DNA from: Pseudomonas hydrolytica
Lineage (GTDB): Bacteria > Pseudomonadota > Gammaproteobacteria > Pseudomonadales > Pseudomonadaceae
Direction: 5' to 3'
DNA: 64,000 nucleotides
NCBI RefSeq assembly: GCF_021495345.1
Contig: NZ_CP099397.1
Coordinates: 434,001-498,000, forward strand
Shown here piece after piece: positions 19,390 through 28,009 of the stretch. The notes below the pieces were generated by a model. That model saw only the letters and a list, made by a program, of their open reading frames with translations. It did no database searches and had not been told where the DNA came from. A program made the translations under genes and the position numbers. Numbering within the stretch: the stretch's first letter is position 1; each line of letters starts with the position of its first letter.

Positions 19390-20631
19390 ATGACTCAAGT
19401 CGTCTCGCCGCTTCGCTGTGCCGCCGTGATCGGCGCCGGCACCATGGGCCGCGGCATCGTCATCAGCCTGGCCAATGCCGGCCTGCGTGTGCTGTGGCTG
19501 GACAACAACCCGCAGATGGTCGAGCAGGGCCTGGTGATGGCCGAGGACACCTGGGCGCACAACGTCGCCAAGGGCCGTATCGATGCGGCCGAGGCCGCAG
19601 CGCGGCGGGCGCGGGTCGAGGCGGTGGACGGCTACGCGGCGCTGGCCGACGCCGATCTGGTGATCGAGGCGGTGTACGAGAATCTCGAGCTCAAGCAACG
19701 CATTTTCCGCGAGCTGGACGCGGTGATGAAGCCCGGCGCCATCCTCGCCAGCAATACCTCGGCGCTGGATATCGACGCCATCGCCGCTGTCACCGCGCGG
19801 CCGGAAGCCGTGCTGGGCCTGCACTTCTTCAGCCCGGCGCACATCATGAAGCTGCTGGAGATCGTGCGTGGCGGCAAGACCGTGCCGGCCGTGCTGCAGG
19901 CCGCGCAGGAGCTGGGCGAGCGCATGGGCAAGGTGGCGGTGGTGGCCGGCAACTGCCACGGCTTTATCGGCAACCGCATGCTGCATACCTACGTGCGCGA
20001 GGCGCGCATGCTGCTGCTCGAGGGCGCCTGGCCGCATCAGGTGGATGCGGCGCTGCAGGGCTTCGGCTTCGCCATGGGGCCGTTTCGCATGTATGACGTG
20101 GTCGGCATCGACCTGGAATGGCGCGCCCGCGAGCTGGCCGGCCAGGGCCAGGACGATGCGGCGGTGCAGGTGGACAACCGCCTGTGCGAGCTGGGTCGCT
20201 TCGGCCAGAAGAGCGGCCAGGGTTATTACCGCTACGCACCCGGCAGCCGCCAGGCCGAGCACGATCCCGAGGTGGACGCGCTGGTGCAGGCCGAGTCCGA
20301 ACGCCTGGGCTTCACCCGCCGCGATATCGGCACCGAGGAGATTCTCGAGCGCTGCCTGCTGGCGCTGGTCAACGAGGGGGCGAAGATTCTCGAGGAGAAC
20401 ATCGCCGCCAACAGCCGCGACATCGATCTGGTGTATCTGAACGGCTACGGCTTTCCCGCCGAGCGTGGCGGGCCGATGAGCTGGGCCGACGGCGAGGGTG
20501 TCGCGGCGATTCATCGGCGCCTGCTGCAACTGACCGAGCGTTTCGGCGCGCACTGGCAGCCGGCGGCGCTGATCGAGCGCCTGGCCGCGGAGAACAAGCA
20601 ATTTGCCGACGTACAGGAGGGCCGGGTATGA
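19390..20631 (+). CDS. 3-hydroxyacyl-CoA dehydrogenase
   Basis: 413 residues. It oxidises L-3-hydroxyacyl-CoA to 3-ketoacyl-CoA with NAD. The N-terminal Rossmann domain starts AAVIGAGTMGRGIVISLANAG; then SNTSALDI, the catalytic His in GLHFFSPAHIMKLLEIV, and HGFIGNRM. Two C-terminal dimerisation domains are present, as in PaaH/FadB C-terminal halves, but there is no hydratase domain. The stop overlaps the next start (ATGA), so the two enzymes are coupled. Confidence 0.92.
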   Translation: MTQVVSPLRCAAVIGAGTMGRGIVISLANAGLRVLWLDNNPQMVEQGLVMAEDTWAHNVAKGRIDAAEAAARRARVEAVDGYAALADADLVIEAVYENLELKQRIFRELDAVMKPGAILASNTSALDIDAIAAVTARPEAVLGLHFFSPAHIMKLLEIVRGGKTVPAVLQAAQELGERMGKVAVVAGNCHGFIGNRMLHTYVREARMLLLEGAWPHQVDAALQGFGFAMGPFRMYDVVGIDLEWRARELAGQGQDDAAVQVDNRLCELGRFGQKSGQGYYRYAPGSRQAEHDPEVDALVQAESERLGFTRRDIGTEEILERCLLALVNEGAKILEENIAANSRDIDLVYLNGYGFPAERGGPMSWADGEGVAAIHRRLLQLTERFGAHWQPAALIERLAAENKQFADVQEGRV

Positions 20632-22418
20632 GCTATCAGGCGCCATTGCGCGATATGCGCTTCGTGCTGCACGAACTGTTCGACGCCGCCGGCCACTGCG
20701 AGCGCCTGGGCAACGGCCTGGATCGCGAGCTGATCGACGGCGTGATGGAAGAGGCGGCGGCTTTCGCCGCGGGCGAGGTCGCGCCGCTCAATCGCAACAG
20801 CGACGAAGAGGGCTGCCGTCTGGAGAATGGCCAGGTCAGCACGCCCAGGGGCTTTGCCGAGGCCTACCGGCAGTACGTGGACAACGGCTGGGCGAGCATG
20901 ACCGGGCCGGTGGAGTACGGCGGCCAGGGCTTCCCGCAGCTGGTGGCCTTCGCCTTCCACGAAATGCTGATGGGCGCGTCGCTGTCCTTCCGCGTCTACT
21001 CCGGGCTGACCGAGGGCGCCGTGCTGGCACTGCACAAGCACGGCAGCGAAACGCTCAAGCAGCAGTACCTGGGCAAGCTGGTCAGCGGCCAGTGGACCGG
21101 CACCATGTGCCTCACCGAACCGCAGGCCGGCACCGACCTGGCCCTGCTGCGCACCCGCGCCGAGCCGCAGGCCGATGGCAGCTACAAGGTCAGTGGCAGC
21201 AAGATCTTTATCAGCGGCGGCGAACAGGACATCTCCGAAAACATCATCCATCTGGTGCTGGCGCGCCTGCCGGATGCGCCTGCTGGCGTGAAGGGCATTT
21301 CGCTGCTGCTGGTGCCGAAATTTATCGCTGCCGCCGACGGCACACCGGGTGAACGCAACACGCTGTCGTGTGGCGCTATCGAGCACAAGATGGGCATCAA
21401 GGGTGCCTCCACCTGCGTGATGAACTTCGACGGCGCCACCGGTTGGTTGGTGGGCGAAGCCAACCAGGGCCTGGCCTGCATGTTTACCATGATGAATGAC
21501 GCGCGCTTTCAGGTTGGCTTGCAGGGCTTGGGGATAGGCGAGGCGGCCTTTCAGGGCGCGCTGCGTTATGCCCGTGAGCGCCTGCAGTCGCGTGGCCTGG
21601 CGGGTGTGCAGGCGCCGGACAAGGCGGCCGATCCGATCATCGTTCACCCCGATGTGCGGCGCATGCTGCTGACGCAGAAGACCCTGGTCGAGGGCAGCCG
21701 CATGCTCGCCGCCTACACCGCGCGCCAGCTCGACCTGGAGCACGGCGCCGAGTCGGCCGAGGCACGCAAGGCGGCCGGCAAGCGCGCGGCGCTGCTGATT
21801 CCCATCGTCAAGGCGTTCTTCACCGACATGGGCCAGGAAGTGGCCAGCCATGGCGTGCAGGTCTATGGCGGGCATGGCTTCATCCGCGAGTGGGGCATGG
21901 AGCAACTGATGCGCGACAGCCGCATCACCCAGCTGTACGAAGGCACCAACGGCATCCAGGCGCTGGACTATATCCGGCGCAAGCTGCTGGGCGACGGTGG
22001 TGCGGAGTTGTCCGCACTGCAGGCCGAATTTAGCGCGCTGTGCGATGCCCAGGCCACGCGCCCGGCGCTGAAGGAAATGGCGACCGTCGTGCAGGTGCGT
22101 CTTGGCGAATGGCGTGAGCTGAGCACGGAAGTGCTCGCCGCCTGCCAGCGCGACCCGCAGGAGATTGGCGCCACTTCGGTGGATTTCCTCCAGTACTCGG
22201 CCTATGTGCTGCTCGCCGGTTTCTGGCTGCAGGCCGCGGCGCGGGCGCAGGATGCGCTCGAGGCAGAGAGCGGCGAGGCGGCGTTCTACCAGGCCAAGCT
22301 GCACAGTGCCGAGTTCTACCTGCGCCGCGTGCTGCCGCGCGCCAGTGCGCACCGCGAAGCCCTGCTGGGCGGCGCGCAGTGCCTGATGGCCATGGATGAG
22401 GACAGTTTCGCGTTCTAG
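20628..22418 (+). CDS. Acyl-CoA dehydrogenase with C-terminal extension
   Basis: 596 residues, the long form with an extra C-terminal domain (DmdC/FadE5-like subgroup). FAD/substrate motifs: MCLTEPQAGTDLALL near residue 165, then HKMGIKGAS, QVYGGHGFIREWGMEQLMRD and the catalytic Glu in QLYEGTNGIQALD. It introduces the alpha-beta double bond in an acyl-CoA, passing electrons to ETF. The start at 20628 overlaps the dehydrogenase stop; longer in-frame starts lie inside that gene and are not real. Confidence 0.92.
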   Translation: MSYQAPLRDMRFVLHELFDAAGHCERLGNGLDRELIDGVMEEAAAFAAGEVAPLNRNSDEEGCRLENGQVSTPRGFAEAYRQYVDNGWASMTGPVEYGGQGFPQLVAFAFHEMLMGASLSFRVYSGLTEGAVLALHKHGSETLKQQYLGKLVSGQWTGTMCLTEPQAGTDLALLRTRAEPQADGSYKVSGSKIFISGGEQDISENIIHLVLARLPDAPAGVKGISLLLVPKFIAAADGTPGERNTLSCGAIEHKMGIKGASTCVMNFDGATGWLVGEANQGLACMFTMMNDARFQVGLQGLGIGEAAFQGALRYARERLQSRGLAGVQAPDKAADPIIVHPDVRRMLLTQKTLVEGSRMLAAYTARQLDLEHGAESAEARKAAGKRAALLIPIVKAFFTDMGQEVASHGVQVYGGHGFIREWGMEQLMRDSRITQLYEGTNGIQALDYIRRKLLGDGGAELSALQAEFSALCDAQATRPALKEMATVVQVRLGEWRELSTEVLAACQRDPQEIGATSVDFLQYSAYVLLAGFWLQAAARAQDALEAESGEAAFYQAKLHSAEFYLRRVLPRASAHREALLGGAQCLMAMDEDSFAF

Positions 22419-22429
22419 CGCGGGTTATG

Positions 22430-22493
22430 GGTGCGCGCGGCGCACCCTGCGTCTTCAGGGTGCGCCTCGTACGTAGGGTGCGCTGTGCGCACC
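22430..22493. repeat. REP family 1, outward-facing pair with an extra half copy
   Basis: 22430-22450 is minus-oriented, 22473-22493 plus-oriented, and a half copy AGGGTGCGCC is at 22457-22466. Heads point away from each other's copy, opposite to the 8433 pair. Confidence 0.85.
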
Positions 22494-22517
22494 ATCTGCC
22501 ACCGATTGCACGATCAA

Positions 22518-22538
22518 CCCCGGATTGCATCCGGGCTA
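22518..22538 (-). repeat. REP family 3, single copy
   Basis: On the minus strand this is GTAG + CCCGGAT-GCA-ATCCGGG, a perfect 7-bp stem. It ends four bases before the Shine-Dalgarno of the alcohol dehydrogenase gene. Confidence 0.8.
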
Positions 22539-22556
22539 CAACAAGAGGAGCACCCC

Positions 22557-23720
22557 ATGCATCCCTTCAGCTTCGCCACCACCGCGCAGATCCTCTGCGA
22601 ATCCGGCGCCAGCCTGCGTCTGGCCGAACTGTGCCGCGAGCGCGGCGCACAGCGCGTGCTGATCGTCACCGATCCCGGCATCACCCGCCTGGGCCTGCTG
22701 GAACCCCTGCTGCCGGGCTTCGCCCGCGCCGGCATGGGCGTGCAGGTGTTCGACCAGGTGCTGGCCGATCCGCCCGAGGCCGTGGTGCTGGCCGCCGTGG
22801 CCCAGGCCCGCGAGCTGCAGGCGGAGCTGGTGGTCGGCTTCGGCGGCGGCAGCTCGATGGACGTGGCCAAGCTGGTGGCCTTGCTGGCGCATCCCGACTG
22901 TGGCCAGGCGCTGAGCGAGATTTACGGCGTGGGCAATGCCCGCGGCCGGCGCCTGCCGCTGATCCAGGTGCCGACCACCGCCGGCACCGGCTCCGAGGTG
23001 ACGCCTATCGCCATCGTCACCACCGGCGAGACCACCAAGATGGGCGTGGTTTCGCCGCTGCTGCTGCCGGATCTGGCCCTGCTCGACGCCGACCTGACCC
23101 TCGGCCTGCCGCCTGCGGTCACCGCCGCCACCGGCATCGACGCCATGGTGCATGCCATCGAGGCCTACACCAGCGCGCTGAAGAAGAACCCGCTTTCCGA
23201 TCTGCTGGCGCGCGAAGCCCTGCGTCTGCTGGCGGCCAATCTCGATGAGGTGGTGCGCAACGGCAGCAACCGCGAGGCGCGCCAGGCCATGCTGCTCGGC
23301 GCCTGCCTGGCCGGGCAGGCTTTCGCCAACGCCCCGGTGGCGGCGGTGCATGCGCTGGCCTACCCGCTGGGCGGGCATTTCCACATTCCCCACGGGCTGT
23401 CCAATGCCCTGGTGCTGCCGCAGGTGCTGGCGTTCAACGCACCAGCGGCTGCGCCGCTGTATGCCGAGCTGGCGCCATTGGTATTGGGCGAACAGTTGCG
23501 GGCCGGCAGTGCGGCGGCGCAGACCGAGCAATTGATCGAGGCTCTGGCCGGCTTCAGTCAGCGCAGCGGCCTGCCGACCCGGTTGCGCGATGCCGGAGTG
23601 AGCGAGGTCATGTTGCCCACGCTGGCGGCGGACGCCATGCTGCAGCAGCGCCTGCTGGTGAACAATCCGCGCGAGATGAACGAGCAGCAGGCGCTGGCCA
23701 TTTACCAGGCTGCTTATTGA
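22557..23720 (+). CDS. Iron-containing alcohol dehydrogenase
   Basis: 387 residues, group III Fe-ADH. NAD-binding GFGGGSSMDVAK near residue 98, then PTTAGTGSEVTPIAIV, and metal ligands in GIDAMVHAIEAYTS and ALAYPLGGHFHIPHGLSNAL (Asp/His set). It interconverts a primary alcohol and an aldehyde. AAGAGGAG lies seven bases before ATG 22557. With the acyl-CoA genes upstream and the thioesterase downstream it suggests catabolism of an alcohol or aldehyde-derived acyl group, but REPs separate it from them so a shared transcript is uncertain. Confidence 0.92.
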   Translation: MHPFSFATTAQILCESGASLRLAELCRERGAQRVLIVTDPGITRLGLLEPLLPGFARAGMGVQVFDQVLADPPEAVVLAAVAQARELQAELVVGFGGGSSMDVAKLVALLAHPDCGQALSEIYGVGNARGRRLPLIQVPTTAGTGSEVTPIAIVTTGETTKMGVVSPLLLPDLALLDADLTLGLPPAVTAATGIDAMVHAIEAYTSALKKNPLSDLLAREALRLLAANLDEVVRNGSNREARQAMLLGACLAGQAFANAPVAAVHALAYPLGGHFHIPHGLSNALVLPQVLAFNAPAAAPLYAELAPLVLGEQLRAGSAAAQTEQLIEALAGFSQRSGLPTRLRDAGVSEVMLPTLAADAMLQQRLLVNNPREMNEQQALAIYQAAY

Positions 23721-23735
23721 AACCAGATTGCCATT

Positions 23736-23795
23736 GGTGCGCACGGCGCACCCTACGCTCGGCGTTATTTCGCCGTAGGGTGCGCCGCGCGCACC
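23736..23795. repeat. REP family 1, outward-facing pair
   Basis: 23736-23756 is minus-oriented and perfect; 23775-23795 is plus-oriented with a single loop change. The spacer is 18 bases. It lies in the gap between the alcohol dehydrogenase and thioesterase genes. Confidence 0.88.
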
Positions 23796-23817
23796 GAAGC
23801 CACCCCAAGGACCCTTG

Positions 23818-24249
23818 ATGAGCCAACCCCAACATCTGCGTGGCGACTACCGCCACTTCCAGCCGATCACCACACGTTGGCACGACAACGATATCTACGG
23901 CCACGTCAACAACGTGACCTACTACAGCTACTTCGACAGCGCGGTGAATGCCTACCTGATCGCCGCGGGCGGCCTGGATATCCATGCCGGCGAGGTGGTC
24001 GGCTTCGTGGTCAGCTCGGCTTGCGACTACTTCGCCTCCATCGCCTTCCCCGATGCCATCGAGGTGGGCCTGCGCGTCGGCAAGCTGGGCAACAGCTCGG
24101 TGCAGTACGAGCTGGCGATCTTCAGGGCCGGCGAGGAGCAGGCCTGCGCCGCCGGGCGTTTCGTCCACGTGTTCGTGGATAGACAAAGCAATCGGCCGGT
24201 GTCGATTCCGCCGGCCCTGCGCGCAGTGCTGGAACGCCTGCTGGCCTAA
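23818..24249 (+). CDS. Hot-dog fold acyl-CoA thioesterase
   Basis: 143 residues, YbgC/FcbC type. The active-site signature [20 protein letters not shown] holds the catalytic Asp and the GHVNN turn. It hydrolyses an acyl-CoA to the acid and CoA. ATG 23818 is preceded by AAGGA; a TTG three bases earlier is a less likely start. It lies downstream of the acyl-CoA cluster. Confidence 0.88.
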   Translation: MSQPQHLRGDYRHFQPITTRWHDNDIYGHVNNVTYYSYFDSAVNAYLIAAGGLDIHAGEVVGFVVSSACDYFASIAFPDAIEVGLRVGKLGNSSVQYELAIFRAGEEQACAAGRFVHVFVDRQSNRPVSIPPALRAVLERLLA

Positions 24250-24312
24250 TGCGGGTTCGCCTGGGTCGAGCAGCCTGCTAGGCTGTGCGCAGTCATCTGC
24301 CAGGTAGTGTCC

Positions 24313-25377
24313 ATGTCCGATCCCGAACGTGAGCAGGCGCAGCAGCGCGCCGCTCGCATCACCGCCTTCCGTGAGGAGCTGGACGAGCTACGCCGCGAGC
24401 AGGTGCTGCAACTGAGCGAAGCGCAGGAACAGGCGGTCGCCGCCCATCATCGCCAGTTGCTGACGCACTACCGGCAGACCCTGGACATCGACGCCGATGC
24501 CCGCGCGCGCCAGCTGTCGCTGGGCATGCGCCTGGCCTCGCTGTTCGGCGCGCTGGCACTGGCGGCCGGACTGTTCTTCCTGTTCTACCAGTTCTGGGGG
24601 CTGTTCGACGTGCCCGCTCAGGTCGCCATCCTGCTTGGTAGCAGCCTGGGCAGCCTGCTGCTCTGCTTCTGGCTGCAGGCCCGCGACAGCTCGGGCTACT
24701 ACGCCAAGCTGGCGGCCGTGCTGGCGTTCGTCTGCTTCGTGCTGAACCTGTCGATGCTCGGGCAGATCTTCAATATCACCCCCTCGGACAAGGCGCTGCT
24801 GCCCTGGGCGGCGCTGGCCCTGCTGTTGGCCTACCAGTGTCGTCAGCGCCTGCTGCTGGTGGTGGCGCTGCTGTGCTTCGGCCTGTTCGTCGCCGCGCGC
24901 CTTGGCGACTGGGCCGGCTGGCACTGGTGGACGCTGGGCGAGCGGCCGGAGCTGTTCATGCCGCTGGCGGCGCTGATGCTGGTGCCGCAATGGCTCGATC
25001 AGCGGCGCCATGCGGGTTTCGCCGCCTGCTATCGGGTGATGGGACTGCTCTACCTGCTCGGGCCGGTGCTGGTGCTGTCTTACTGGGGCAGCGGCAGCTA
25101 CCTCGCCTGGCCGACCGGCTGGATCGAGGCCTTCTACCAGACCCTCGGTTTCGTGCTCGCCGGGCTGACCCTGTGGCTCGGCATTCGCCGCGGCTGGGGC
25201 GAGGTGGTCAATACCGGTCTGGTCTTCGCATTGATCATGCTCTTCGCCAAGCTGTTCGACTGGTGGTGGCAACTGCTGCCGCGCTACCTGTTCTTCCTCC
25301 TGCTCGGGCTGATCGCCGTGCTGTTGCTGGTGATGCTGCAACGCTGGCGGCGTAGCGTGCCGGGCGGTGTGCAATGA
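24313..25377 (+). CDS. DUF2157-family polytopic membrane protein
   Basis: 354 residues. A charged N-terminal helix rich in Glu/Arg/Gln (about 1-65) precedes around ten membrane helices (from LGMRLASLFGALALAAGLFF), ending RWRRSVPGGVQ. The N-terminal region and layout fit DUF2157; function is unknown. ATG 24313 was preferred over GTG 24307 because AGG lies eight bases upstream. Its stop overlaps the next start (ATGA), so the two products probably act together. Confidence 0.75.
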   Translation: MSDPEREQAQQRAARITAFREELDELRREQVLQLSEAQEQAVAAHHRQLLTHYRQTLDIDADARARQLSLGMRLASLFGALALAAGLFFLFYQFWGLFDVPAQVAILLGSSLGSLLLCFWLQARDSSGYYAKLAAVLAFVCFVLNLSMLGQIFNITPSDKALLPWAALALLLAYQCRQRLLLVVALLCFGLFVAARLGDWAGWHWWTLGERPELFMPLAALMLVPQWLDQRRHAGFAACYRVMGLLYLLGPVLVLSYWGSGSYLAWPTGWIEAFYQTLGFVLAGLTLWLGIRRGWGEVVNTGLVFALIMLFAKLFDWWWQLLPRYLFFLLLGLIAVLLLVMLQRWRRSVPGGVQ

Positions 25378-26144
25378 AGCGCGCCCTGTGGCTGGGGCTC
25401 GGCGTGGTGCTGCTGAGCAACGCAGTGGCGCTGGGCGGCGTCTGGTACAACCGCAGCGGCGCGCCCGAGGCGCAGCTGCTGCTCAGCGAGCGCGAGCTGC
25501 AGCGCGTCTACGGTGGCTGGTTGCGTGAGCAGGACGATGGGGTGTTGCGCCTGCAGCTGAGCTGGCGGCATGCGGGGGAGGGCTGGCAACTGCCCTGGCT
25601 GGACGAGGCCAAGCTGCGCGAGCTGGGTTTCGCCGCTGGCACCGACGAGCAGGCCTGGGGCCGGCAACCGGCCCGCGAGGTCTGGCTGGTGCTGGAGCTC
25701 GACGGCCCCGTTCATCGGCGTCAGGTCGAACAGGCGCGCCAGGCGCTGGAGGCAGCTGAGGCCGAACTGCGGGCCCGGCCCGAAAGCGAGGTGTTGCAGC
25801 AGGAGCGCGACGAACACCGGCGTCGCCTGTTGCATGAGCAACAGCAGGCCAGTCGTCTGATTCTGGTGGATGCGGGGGTGGATGCCGAGGTGCTGCGCCA
25901 GCGCTGGCCGGATCGGCAGCGTCAGGTCGTGCTGGTCGGGCGCATGGAGCCCTATCGTCACGGCGCGGAGGCCGGCTATGGCGCGAGCATTCGCCTGGAA
26001 AACGATCGCCTCAGCGTGCCCCATGCCTACCGCGAGCTGGCGCGTGGCTGGGAGCGTAGCTACGAGCAATCAGGGTTCAAGGCGCAGGTCGAAGTCGCCT
26101 TCGGTCGTCGTCATGAACCCTGGGTGCTCAGCATCCGTCAGTGA
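25374..26144 (+). CDS. DUF4824-family membrane-anchored protein
   Basis: 256 residues. One N-terminal hydrophobic anchor (about 4-25) leads into YNRSGAPEAQLLLSERELQ, characteristic of DUF4824 partners of DUF2157 proteins. The middle has a Glu/Arg/Gln-rich helix (about 115-160, probably coiled coil), and the rest is soluble, likely periplasmic. Function is unknown. It overlaps DUF2157 by four bases and converges with the glycine-zipper gene, the two 3' ends overlapping by seven bases. Confidence 0.72.
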   Translation: MKRALWLGLGVVLLSNAVALGGVWYNRSGAPEAQLLLSERELQRVYGGWLREQDDGVLRLQLSWRHAGEGWQLPWLDEAKLRELGFAAGTDEQAWGRQPAREVWLVLELDGPVHRRQVEQARQALEAAEAELRARPESEVLQQERDEHRRRLLHEQQQASRLILVDAGVDAEVLRQRWPDRQRQVVLVGRMEPYRHGAEAGYGASIRLENDRLSVPHAYRELARGWERSYEQSGFKAQVEVAFGRRHEPWVLSIRQ

Positions 26145-26590
26145 TGACGATGCCAGTGCTTCTTGTGCTTCTTCTTGCCGTGATAGTGGTGGTGATGCAC
26201 TTCGCGATAGCCGCGACGATCATCCCGATAGCTGGCGTTACCCATGTGGTTGCCCAACGCGCCGCCGGCGCCGCCACCGACTGCTGCACCCACCACGCCG
26301 CCGGTGTTGCCGCCAACCTGCTGACCGATCACGTTGCCGCCTGCTGCGCCTAGCGCGCCACCGATGGCCGCCTCGGTACGGCTGCGGCGATCCGCGCCGA
26401 CCATGCTGCCGGCCGCGCCGCCGAGGCCAGCACCCACTGCCGCGCCGGTATTGCCGCCGACCTGTTGGCCGACCATGGCGCCCACTGCGCCGCCCAGAGC
26501 ACCGCCAAGGCCGGCTTCGGTATTGCCCGCCAGGGCGACGCCGCCACTGGTCAGACCCAGAGAGAGGAGGAGCAACTGCAGAGATTTCAT
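26138..26590 (-). CDS. Glycine-zipper protein with histidine-rich tail
   Basis: 150 residues. A signal peptide (residues 1-22, ends VALAG) is followed by repeated glycine-zipper stretches (GLGGALGGAVGAMVGQQVGG twice in related form, residues about 27-115), then a charged segment and a C terminus dominated by His and Lys (EVHHHHYHGKKKHKKHWHRH). Glycine zippers often insert in or span outer membranes. The His tail could bind metal, which is inference. The start at 26590 has GAGGTG upstream. Confidence 0.75.
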   Translation of the reverse strand: MKSLQLLLLSLGLTSGGVALAGNTEAGLGGALGGAVGAMVGQQVGGNTGAAVGAGLGGAAGSMVGADRRSRTEAAIGGALGAAGGNVIGQQVGGNTGGVVGAAVGGGAGGALGNHMGNASYRDDRRGYREVHHHHYHGKKKHKKHWHRHH

Positions 26591-26721
26591 AGACACCTCG
26601 ATCACGGGAGCCGCTTTGCAGCGGAGTTGCTCCATTGACCGAAGCGGCTCGCCTCTGGTTCCCGACCTTCCGTCGGCAGTCTGCCGGCAAGCGGAACGGG
26701 TTCACAGTTTCGCGCAGCGAC

Positions 26722-27810
26722 TCACAACAGGCTTTCGCGGCCCCACTGCTCCAGCGCCAGGGTCAGCGGCAGCACCTCGCCGGGGCGGCTCAGGGCGTAG
26801 CCGGGCAACTGGCCGATACGTGCCTGAAACTCCGGGTTCTGCAGCACCCGCAGCAGCGCGGCCATGGCCGGCAGCTCTAGGCTGTCCTCGCGGCACAGCA
26901 GGCAATAGTGCTCGCGCGCCATGGGAATGAAGTCCAGGCCGAACTGGCGCGCCGCGGCTTCGACACCGAAGCCGACATCGGCCATGCCGCTGGCTACAAA
27001 GGCCGCCACTGCCGCGTGGGTAAACTCCTCGTTGTGGAAACCCTTGATGGTCGCGCTGTCCAGGCCACCTTGCTGCAGCAGGTCCTGCAGCAGCAGGCGT
27101 GTGCCCGAACCCGGTTCGCGATTGACGAAGCGCAGCTCGCCGCGCGCCAGGTCCGCCAGGCCGCGCACGCCGTGCGGGTTGCCGGGGGCGAGCATCAGCC
27201 CCTGGGTGCGCACGACGAAGGTGATCACCCGCTGATCGGGGCGCAGCCAGGGCTGGATGCGGCTCATGCTCAGGGTGCCAAGCGGCCCGGCCGGCACGTG
27301 CAGGCCGGCCACCTCGCAGTCGTGGCGCTGCAAGGCGATCATCGCCTCGCTGCCGCTGCGAAATTGCACCTCCCACTGCCAGCTGGGGTCGCGTTCCAGC
27401 CATTCGCGCAGCGCCGCCACGGCGAAACCGTGGCTGGCGTGGATGCGCAGGCCGGGATTGCTGGCCTGCAGCACCCGGTTGAGCTCCAGTTCCAGCTCGC
27501 TCGCCAGGTTATCCAGCTGTGGCGACAGCCGCGCGCGAATGCGCTGGTCGGCCCACAGCAGTTTCTCTCCCAGCGGCGCCAGGCGTGCGCCCTTGCCGCG
27601 TTCCAGCTCGATCAAAGGGCTGCCGAAGAACGCCTGCCACTTGCCCAAGAGGTTCCAGGCATGGCGGTAGGAGTAGCCGACGCGGGCGGCGGCCTCGGTC
27701 AGCTTGCCGGTGTCGTGCACCGCCTGCAGCAGTTCCAGGCCCTGCGGGTCGAGGCTGCTGCCGTCGCGCTGGTGGAAACGCCAGCGCGGCTGGATGTCGA
27801 TACGGATCAT
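26722..27810 (-). CDS. ModE-like HTH regulator with PBP-like ligand domain, likely regulator of fds
   Basis: 362 residues. Residues about 20-110 form a ModE/LysR-type winged helix (LQAVHDTGKLTEAAARVGYS, then YRHAWNLLGKWQAFFGSPLI), and residues 115-362 a periplasmic-binding-protein-like domain (PF12727 type: RFVNREPGSGTRLLLQDLL, GMADVGFGVEAAA). Such regulators sense oxyanions or molybdopterin-related ligands. It is divergent from fdsG with 199 bases between, strongly suggesting control of the formate dehydrogenase operon. Confidence 0.85.
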   Translation of the reverse strand: MIRIDIQPRWRFHQRDGSSLDPQGLELLQAVHDTGKLTEAAARVGYSYRHAWNLLGKWQAFFGSPLIELERGKGARLAPLGEKLLWADQRIRARLSPQLDNLASELELELNRVLQASNPGLRIHASHGFAVAALREWLERDPSWQWEVQFRSGSEAMIALQRHDCEVAGLHVPAGPLGTLSMSRIQPWLRPDQRVITFVVRTQGLMLAPGNPHGVRGLADLARGELRFVNREPGSGTRLLLQDLLQQGGLDSATIKGFHNEEFTHAAVAAFVASGMADVGFGVEAAARQFGLDFIPMAREHYCLLCREDSLELPAMAALLRVLQNPEFQARIGQLPGYALSRPGEVLPLTLALEQWGRESLL

Positions 27811-27818
27811 ATGCTCAA

Positions 27819-27905
27819 TACTTCATATTTGTGTGGCCAATTTCCCATGTTAGTTTGCCTTTCATGGGCGATTTTTCGTCCGAGTATAAGAACTTTACTT
27901 CATAT
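27819..27905. promoter_or_regulatory. Candidate operators in the fds divergent promoter region
   Basis: Two exact direct copies of TACTTCATAT (27819-27828 and 27896-27905) flank a dyad CCCATG...CATGGG (27844-27849 and 27863-27868). The stretch is markedly A/T-rich for this genome. It lies between the regulator start and the structured fdsG leader, so binding by the divergent regulator is plausible. Confidence 0.45.
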
Positions 27906-27917
27906 ATGGCGAGCCCA

Positions 27918-28004
27918 ATGGCTCCGCCTGGGATAAGCCGACCGGCAGCCGTGACTGGCCGGCTTATCTCCTGACAGTACCGGTATAGCCGCCGGCTGGA
28001 GCAT
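27918..28004 (+). promoter_or_regulatory. Structured leader of fdsG, possible molybdenum-cofactor riboswitch
   Basis: An outer stem ATG(G)CTCC (27918-27925) pairs with GGAGCAT (27998-28004), which contains the fdsG Shine-Dalgarno GGAG. Inside is a strong hairpin GATAAGCCG (27932-27940) with CGGCTTATC (27960-27968). The location before a Mo-enzyme operon and the CTCCGCCTGGG start recall Moco RNA leaders, but I cannot confirm the consensus by memory alone. Confidence 0.45.
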
Positions 28005-28009
28005 CGAAC

